A stretch of 10,150 bases of DNA from an uncultured Clostridia bacterium. GTDB lineage: Bacteria; Bacillota; Clostridia; UBA1381. The notes below the pieces were generated by a model. It was not told where the DNA came from. It did no database searches and worked only from the letters and a program-made list of their open reading frames with translations. Shown here in pieces: positions 5,841 through 10,150 of this stretch (its first letter is position 1; each line of letters begins with the position of its first letter). Both the position numbers and the translations under genes were made by a program. The stretch is from assembly GCA_934444735.1 (NCBI GenBank), contig CAKSDE010000032.1:1-10150 (forward strand), read 5' to 3'.

Positions 5841-8030
5841 ATGCAAAAATATTGCGTTTTTTTAAACGGAGAGGAACAAAAAGTAAATACGGCAAAAATC
5901 TATCCCGTACCCTATAACAGCACAAAGCTCCAGGAGTTTGTTATATGCGATTATACGGATAATGCGGTATTTGAAATAAAGACAGATGACGTAATACGGG
6001 ACGTTGTAATACGGCCGCTTTCGGCAGAGGTGAAATTTGAGTATAATGAGCATACGGTAAAGGTATACCCGACGCGTGGGCTGAATTTTTCGGTTGAGAT
6101 AAATTCATCGATTGAGGATAATCTTCTGATTTTTTCATCACGCGATAAAAAGTATGATCTTGACGGATACAACGTTATACATATAACCGAGGACACCTGC
6201 ATGGACAGGCTCCTGATAGATAAAGACAACACCGCTTTGTTGGTGGACGGGGGCGTGACCTTAAATGCAAGAGTGGAGGTAAACGGCTGCAAAAATATAA
6301 AGATATGCGGAAAAGGGATTATAACACAGTCGGGAAAAGATGATGCAAAATACCGTATATGTCTGGATCTTTTGGGCTGTGAGAATGTGTCGGTCGAGGA
6401 CATAACCATAACAGAAAGCTTATTCTGGTGCTTTAGAATTTTCGGCTGTGACAATGTACATATTAATAATATAAAAATTATAGGCTACAGAGGCAACAAT
6501 GACGGCATTGATGTATGCGGATCAAGAAATGTCACGGTGGACGGCGCATTTATAAGAACGTGGGACGACAGCTTTGTGGTAAAGGCGGTTGATGAGCGCG
6601 ATAAAAAGAGCGTTCACTATGTCGTAAAAGATTCGCCGACCGATATGACGAAAGCTTTTGAGCGCGTCGGAGATGTATATAACATACTTTTTAAAAACAG
6701 CACGCTTTGGAACGATTTCGCGCGCCCGATAGAGATAGGAGTTTCTTTAAGAGCGGACGAGGTGCATGATATACGCTATGAAAATATCGATATAATACAC
6801 AGCACAACCGGCTATCCTTTAATGGGCGCACATCACGGGGACCGTGCGGAGGTGTATAATGTAACATTCTCGGATATTCGTATCGAGGACGCACCCGGTG
6901 CGCAGATGTTCGATTTCAGAATCACCGACTCGGAATGGAGCACCGATGACAGAAAAGGCTGTATGCATGATTTTCTGTTTAAAAATATAAAGCTTGTCGG
7001 CAAACCCGGTATAAGCATTTTACCCGAAAATTCACGTCTTGAGGGATATTCGGAGGAAAACGGCATAAAGAATTTCAGATTTGAGAATATCGAATTACTG
7101 GGACGGGCAGTAAAGAATGCGGACGAGTGCGGACTTGACATAAAAAAATATGCCGACGGTGTTGAATTTGCAAGTGATTTCGATAAAAAGGAAGTGGCGG
7201 TTATAAAAAGCGAGCTGGTACAAATCGGAGAGGCAAGTATGCGCGTTGACGGACAATTTGACGTTGAGGTGCGCTTGTCGCTTGAGAATGTATCGAAAGA
7301 GCAAACCGAGGGTGAGGTATACATAAAGGCGTCGCCGAAAAATTCGGGGGAAATATCGGCAGAAACGGCGTTTTTGCTGAAGCCGGGAGAGAAAAAGGAG
7401 TATAATTTCAAGGGAGTATTTCCTCCGGGCAAGCATATCCTCGGTGTGGAATCAAAAGAGATCGGAGTGAAAACCTCCCGTATTCTTTTGGATCTTCCGT
7501 GGTATGTCGCCGATGATATTTCAAAGGCGAACGCTATGTATTTTACCAATTATTACGGCGATTCGCGGCCGCCTGTTTATATGTCGGTAAAAGACGGTGT
7601 GCTTACATTAAAATCCGAACTTATAAAAAGCGGAAGTCTGATACTTTATACCGCAAATCCTGTTCCGATTTGCGACGGCGAGGTTTTGTTTACGGTTGAA
7701 GAAACCGATTTCGGTGAGAGCGCGGCATTGATTATGGGCGAGAGCGGACCTGTTTCGGCACCGCAGCTGAGATGTCCGGCGGAGATAACATATGTGTTCC
7801 ATAATGCGCCTAAGGTGGAGAAAATAAATAAAATCGTGATTCCGAAAGATGATAACGGAATTTTCAGTGCCGGATTTTCGGAGCTGGGAATAAAATCAGC
7901 TGAATTTTTGGCAGAACTTCAGGTTGAGGATGAAGAGTGCAAAAAATACAGATATGCTTATACTTTGGGACATTCCGTATGGCCGGAAAGTTTAAGCCAT
8001 ATGTTTATAAAAGTGAAAAATATCAGGTGA
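5841..8030 (+). CDS. intracellular right-handed beta-helix glycoside hydrolase-like protein (clan GH-N, GH28/GH49-like)
   Basis: The 729-aa product has no signal peptide or membrane segment and should be cytoplasmic. An N-terminal beta-domain (about 1-105) precedes a parallel beta-helix (about 135-430) with repeated strands such as NGCKNIKICGKGII and GCENVSVEDITI. Key residues are NNDGID (219-224) and WDDS (241-244): D221, D242 and D243 have the 21/22 spacing of the catalytic Asp trio of GH28 polygalacturonases (D180, D201, D202 in the A. niger enzyme, from memory). The following segment, RPIEIG (295-300) and then ENIDIIH, recalls GH49 dextranases. Two beta-sandwich-like regions (about 450-540 and 550-729) complete it. 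It is probably a hydrolase of an imported oligosaccharide; the substrate is unknown and pectin is only a guess. TTG at 5823 is an alternative start; ATG 5841 is preferred, with GGAG at 5825-5828. It is co-transcribed with the SLH-SGNH gene, 54 nt downstream. Confidence 0.75.
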   Translation: MQKYCVFLNGEEQKVNTAKIYPVPYNSTKLQEFVICDYTDNAVFEIKTDDVIRDVVIRPLSAEVKFEYNEHTVKVYPTRGLNFSVEINSSIEDNLLIFSSRDKKYDLDGYNVIHITEDTCMDRLLIDKDNTALLVDGGVTLNARVEVNGCKNIKICGKGIITQSGKDDAKYRICLDLLGCENVSVEDITITESLFWCFRIFGCDNVHINNIKIIGYRGNNDGIDVCGSRNVTVDGAFIRTWDDSFVVKAVDERDKKSVHYVVKDSPTDMTKAFERVGDVYNILFKNSTLWNDFARPIEIGVSLRADEVHDIRYENIDIIHSTTGYPLMGAHHGDRAEVYNVTFSDIRIEDAPGAQMFDFRITDSEWSTDDRKGCMHDFLFKNIKLVGKPGISILPENSRLEGYSEENGIKNFRFENIELLGRAVKNADECGLDIKKYADGVEFASDFDKKEVAVIKSELVQIGEASMRVDGQFDVEVRLSLENVSKEQTEGEVYIKASPKNSGEISAETAFLLKPGEKKEYNFKGVFPPGKHILGVESKEIGVKTSRILLDLPWYVADDISKANAMYFTNYYGDSRPPVYMSVKDGVLTLKSELIKSGSLILYTANPVPICDGEVLFTVEETDFGESAALIMGESGPVSAPQLRCPAEITYVFHNAPKVEKINKIVIPKDDNGIFSAGFSELGIKSAEFLAELQVEDEECKKYRYAYTLGHSVWPESLSHMFIKVKNIR

Positions 8031-8084
8031 TTGCAGACAATTACCCGGTAAAAATATATTAATATAAGAAAGGAATATATAAAT

Positions 8085-9938
8085 ATGAAGAGGATGTTAT
8101 CATTTATTTTGGCGCTTGTTATATCATGTGCATCGCTTGCGGTATTTGCCGAGGGAGGCTATAGTGCGTCGGATTGGGCGAAAGAGGAACTTAAAAAAGC
8201 AGAGGAGATGAAAATTATTCCCGAATCGCTTCTGACAGCAGATTTGAGGGAAGATATAACAAGGGCGGAATTTGCGGCGGTAAGCGTTAAGCTTTACGAG
8301 TATTTATCAGAAGAAGCTGCCCCAAAAATGGAAAAAAATCCGTTTGAAGATACGGCAGATGAGTATGTATTAAAAGCATACAATCTGGGATTGACAACAG
8401 GAACGAGCGAAAAAGAGTTTTCACCCGACGGAATCCTTACTCGAGAGCAGGCGGCAACTATGCTTACACGAGTTTATAAAAAAATGACGGTAAAGGAGTG
8501 GTCGATAGATAATGATGCCGATTTGACATATGACGAGGGCGAAAAATTTGCAGATGATGAGAATATTTCATCATGGGCAAAAGCATCGGTTTATTTTATG
8601 GCATCGAAAGGCATAATAAAGGGCGTGGGGGACAATAAATTTGCTCCGAAGAATCTTACCGATGAGGAAAAAGCGTCAGGATATGCCAATGCAAGTCGTG
8701 AACAGGCGATTTTGATGGCAGTCAGAATGACAAAGCTGGATATTAAAAAGACAGATGCCACTGAAAATGCCGATCCCGATCCGTATGCTGCGGGAAATCA
8801 GGATCTGGAAAACGTAAGCGGAAAAAATGCCTATACAGTAGTGTTTATAGGCGGATCGCTTACAGAGGGCGGAGCTACATGGATTGCTGCAACCGTAGGT
8901 GAACTGAAAAAGAAGATGCCGGATAAAGAGATTGTGGCGATTAATGCCGGAAAAGGCGGAACAGGTTCGGAATACGGTGCGGCAAGATTTATGACCGATG
9001 TAGGAGCATATGAGCCGGATATGGTGGTAATCGAATTTGCGGTAAATGACAGCGGCACCAATGAAAAGGGACATAAAGCTTACATGGAATCAATGGTGCG
9101 CCAGGCAAAGAAGCTTTCAAAAGAGCCGACTGTAATATTTCTTTATGCGCCTACTCCGGCAGAAAAGGACGATGCAAGCTATAAGACATGGTCACAGGGA
9201 GTTGCGTGGAAAGAGGAAATTGCGAAGCACTACGGCATAAAATCGATAAATGTTTACGACTATATGCAGGAAGACTACAATAATATAAAAGAAGAAAAGG
9301 GATATAAAACTTTTACCGATTATCTCAAAAGGATGTATCAGCAGTCGGGTTCGGGATTTAATGTGCACGGCGGTTACGGAAAATATGCCGAGGCGATCCA
9401 AAAGGCTTTCGAGGAAGATTATGACGGCTGTATGGCAAAACCGAAGAATGTGGGCGTGTATTATACAGCAGAAAAGAAATTGGTTGAGGCAAAATATAAC
9501 TTTTTGGCAGTTGATAGTGCAGAAATGAGATATACGGGTGATTGGAAAACGTATAATGCAAATTATAAATTTGAAACAAGTGATGCGAATGCGACTATTG
9601 CGGAAAAGCATTATAAATACCCATACTTTACGCACGGAATAAAGCAGGTGATGAATGCGCAGGCAGGATTCGGTTTCTATACTAAGGCGGGATCATTTGC
9701 GATGAGTTTCCCGGCTGCCGCTGCCGGAAGTACGGCAAGAGTGTATCTGGACGACAGTAAGACCGAGTATGCGACACTTAGCTGTTATTCGCAGTATCAC
9801 GGTGTAAATTATATTACCAAATGGGTGGATCTGCCGAATGACGGTAAAAAACATAAGGTGATTATTATGGTGGATAAGCCGACAACGAGCAATTATGTGT
9901 TCAGATTCGGCGGAATTTTTGAGAGATTTTATAATTAA
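8085..9938 (+). CDS. SLH-anchored SGNH/GDSL-type esterase (617 aa)
   Basis: A signal peptide (1-22, likely cleavage after VFA) is followed by three SLH domains (about 24-80, 85-134 and 155-218) with motifs ITRAEF, LTREQA and ASREQA. These would attach the protein to secondary cell-wall polymer. The SGNH hydrolase domain covers about 248-445: block I GGSLTEG with the nucleophile S258, block II NAGKGGTGS with G289, block III FAVND with N321, and block V NVHGG with H428. The Asp normally three residues before His is Phe here, so the enzyme may use a dyad or another acid. The last 160 residues are probably a beta-sandwich, possibly carbohydrate-binding. Likely activity is deacylation of a polysaccharide; the substrate is unknown. 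VISC at 12-15 could be read as a lipobox, but SLH anchoring makes signal peptidase I more likely. The RBS is AGAAAGGA at 8067-8073. No terminator separates it from the preceding gene. Confidence 0.88.
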   Translation: MKRMLSFILALVISCASLAVFAEGGYSASDWAKEELKKAEEMKIIPESLLTADLREDITRAEFAAVSVKLYEYLSEEAAPKMEKNPFEDTADEYVLKAYNLGLTTGTSEKEFSPDGILTREQAATMLTRVYKKMTVKEWSIDNDADLTYDEGEKFADDENISSWAKASVYFMASKGIIKGVGDNKFAPKNLTDEEKASGYANASREQAILMAVRMTKLDIKKTDATENADPDPYAAGNQDLENVSGKNAYTVVFIGGSLTEGGATWIAATVGELKKKMPDKEIVAINAGKGGTGSEYGAARFMTDVGAYEPDMVVIEFAVNDSGTNEKGHKAYMESMVRQAKKLSKEPTVIFLYAPTPAEKDDASYKTWSQGVAWKEEIAKHYGIKSINVYDYMQEDYNNIKEEKGYKTFTDYLKRMYQQSGSGFNVHGGYGKYAEAIQKAFEEDYDGCMAKPKNVGVYYTAEKKLVEAKYNFLAVDSAEMRYTGDWKTYNANYKFETSDANATIAEKHYKYPYFTHGIKQVMNAQAGFGFYTKAGSFAMSFPAAAAGSTARVYLDDSKTEYATLSCYSQYHGVNYITKWVDLPNDGKKHKVIIMVDKPTTSNYVFRFGGIFERFYN

Positions 9939-9948
9939 GATTGAAGAA

Positions 9949-9984
9949 AAAAACGGGAGCCGGCGGAAACGGCTCCCGTTTTTG
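9949..9984 (+). terminator. rho-independent terminator of the carbohydrate operon
   Basis: The arm ending in CGGGAGCC (9949-9961) pairs with GGCTCCCG and the following T run (9971-9983), 13 bp in all with a 9-nt loop. The A-rich 5' arm and T-rich 3' arm are classic. It lies 11 nt after the stop codon of the SLH-SGNH gene. Confidence 0.93.
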
Positions 9985-10081
9985 AGTTAAATTTGATGTG
10001 CAATAAGTACAATGAAAGAGCTGAAACAGTACATACTTTTAAGATGAATTTTACAAAAGCAAAAAAAATCCTCAAAAAGTG

Positions 10082-10110
10082 TTGACAAAAGGGGAAGTAT
10101 GTGGTAGAAT
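10082..10110 (+). promoter_or_regulatory. sigma-A promoter reading out of the right edge
   Basis: TTGACA (10082-10087), exactly 17 nt, then TAGAAT (10105-10110; 5 of 6 to consensus). Transcription would start near 10117, at the beginning of the T-box-like leader. Positions 9985-10081 show no gene. Confidence 0.85.
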
Positions 10111-10116
10111 AAAAAA

Positions 10117-10150
10117 GCTGTCGGAGAGAGCGGGGCTGTGAAAACGGCTT
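10117..10150 (+). ncRNA. 5' part of a probable T-box riboswitch leader (cut by window end)
   Basis: Immediately after the promoter the transcript reads GGAGAGAGCGGGG, then CTGTGAAAACGGC. This resembles the base of T-box Stem I, with its AGAGAG motif followed by GG and a GNUGNAA-type segment. T-box leaders sense uncharged tRNA and control aminoacyl-tRNA synthetase or amino-acid genes in Firmicutes. The specifier loop, antiterminator and gene lie beyond the window, so the amino acid cannot be told and the call remains provisional. Confidence 0.55.

Noticed and set aside
6833..7549. 238-aa minus-strand ORF
   Set aside because: It lies wholly inside the GH-N-like gene; the Ser/Phe-rich translation is typical of an antisense shadow and no ribosome binding site precedes it.
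8124..8129. Lipobox VISC in the signal peptide of the SLH-SGNH protein
   Set aside because: The pattern is weak and the chain continues hydrophobic to a good signal peptidase I site (VFA); SLH domains already provide anchoring.

Overview
The window looks like a chromosomal segment of an AT-rich, low-GC, endospore-forming Firmicute of the class Clostridia. It carries an alpha/beta-type small acid-soluble spore protein with a sigma-G-like promoter, strong TTGACA/TATAAT-type sigma-A promoters, AGGAGG ribosome binding sites, and two exported proteins with S-layer homology (SLH) domains. Carbohydrate-active proteins next to SLH-anchored proteins recall gut pectin/polysaccharide degraders such as Monoglobus-like Clostridia; that comparison is an inference from memory, not a match that was run.

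Layout. Positions 1-75 are the 3' tail of something transcribed rightward from outside the window. It has two tandem hairpins with TAT loops and ends in a terminator, possibly an IS200/IS605-type right end. Positions 167-334 (minus strand) are a complete tRNA-Glu(CTC) unit with its own promoter, encoded CCA and terminator. Positions 371-673 (plus) are the spore protein gene with its promoter. Positions 674-949 hold no gene but contain two long hairpins. Positions 950-2789 (plus) form a unit: a strong promoter, a 44-codon small ORF ending in TAG, a terminator/attenuator-like hairpin, an XRE-type regulator with a large unrecognised C-terminal region, and a terminator. Positions 2805-5640 (plus) hold a monocistronic SLH/S-layer-like protein of 856 aa with a structured leader and a perfect 20-bp terminator stem. 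Positions 5750-9983 (plus) are a two-gene operon: a beta-helix glycoside hydrolase-like protein of clan GH-N type (GH28/GH49-like) with no signal peptide, then a secreted protein carrying SLH domains, an SGNH/GDSL hydrolase domain and a C-terminal beta-rich region. At the right edge a near-consensus promoter starts a transcript that looks like the beginning of a T-box leader, so the next gene is probably tRNA-regulated.

How the parts may work together. The SLH proteins would be held on secondary cell-wall polymer at the surface. The surface esterase could remove ester groups from a polysaccharide, and the cytoplasmic GH-N-like enzyme could cut imported oligosaccharides. No transporter is present, so this pathway link is inferred only from co-transcription. 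The most unusual spot is 1021-1260, where the reading frame of the small ORF continues open for 34 codons past its TAG and ends exactly at the ribosome binding site of the XRE regulator.
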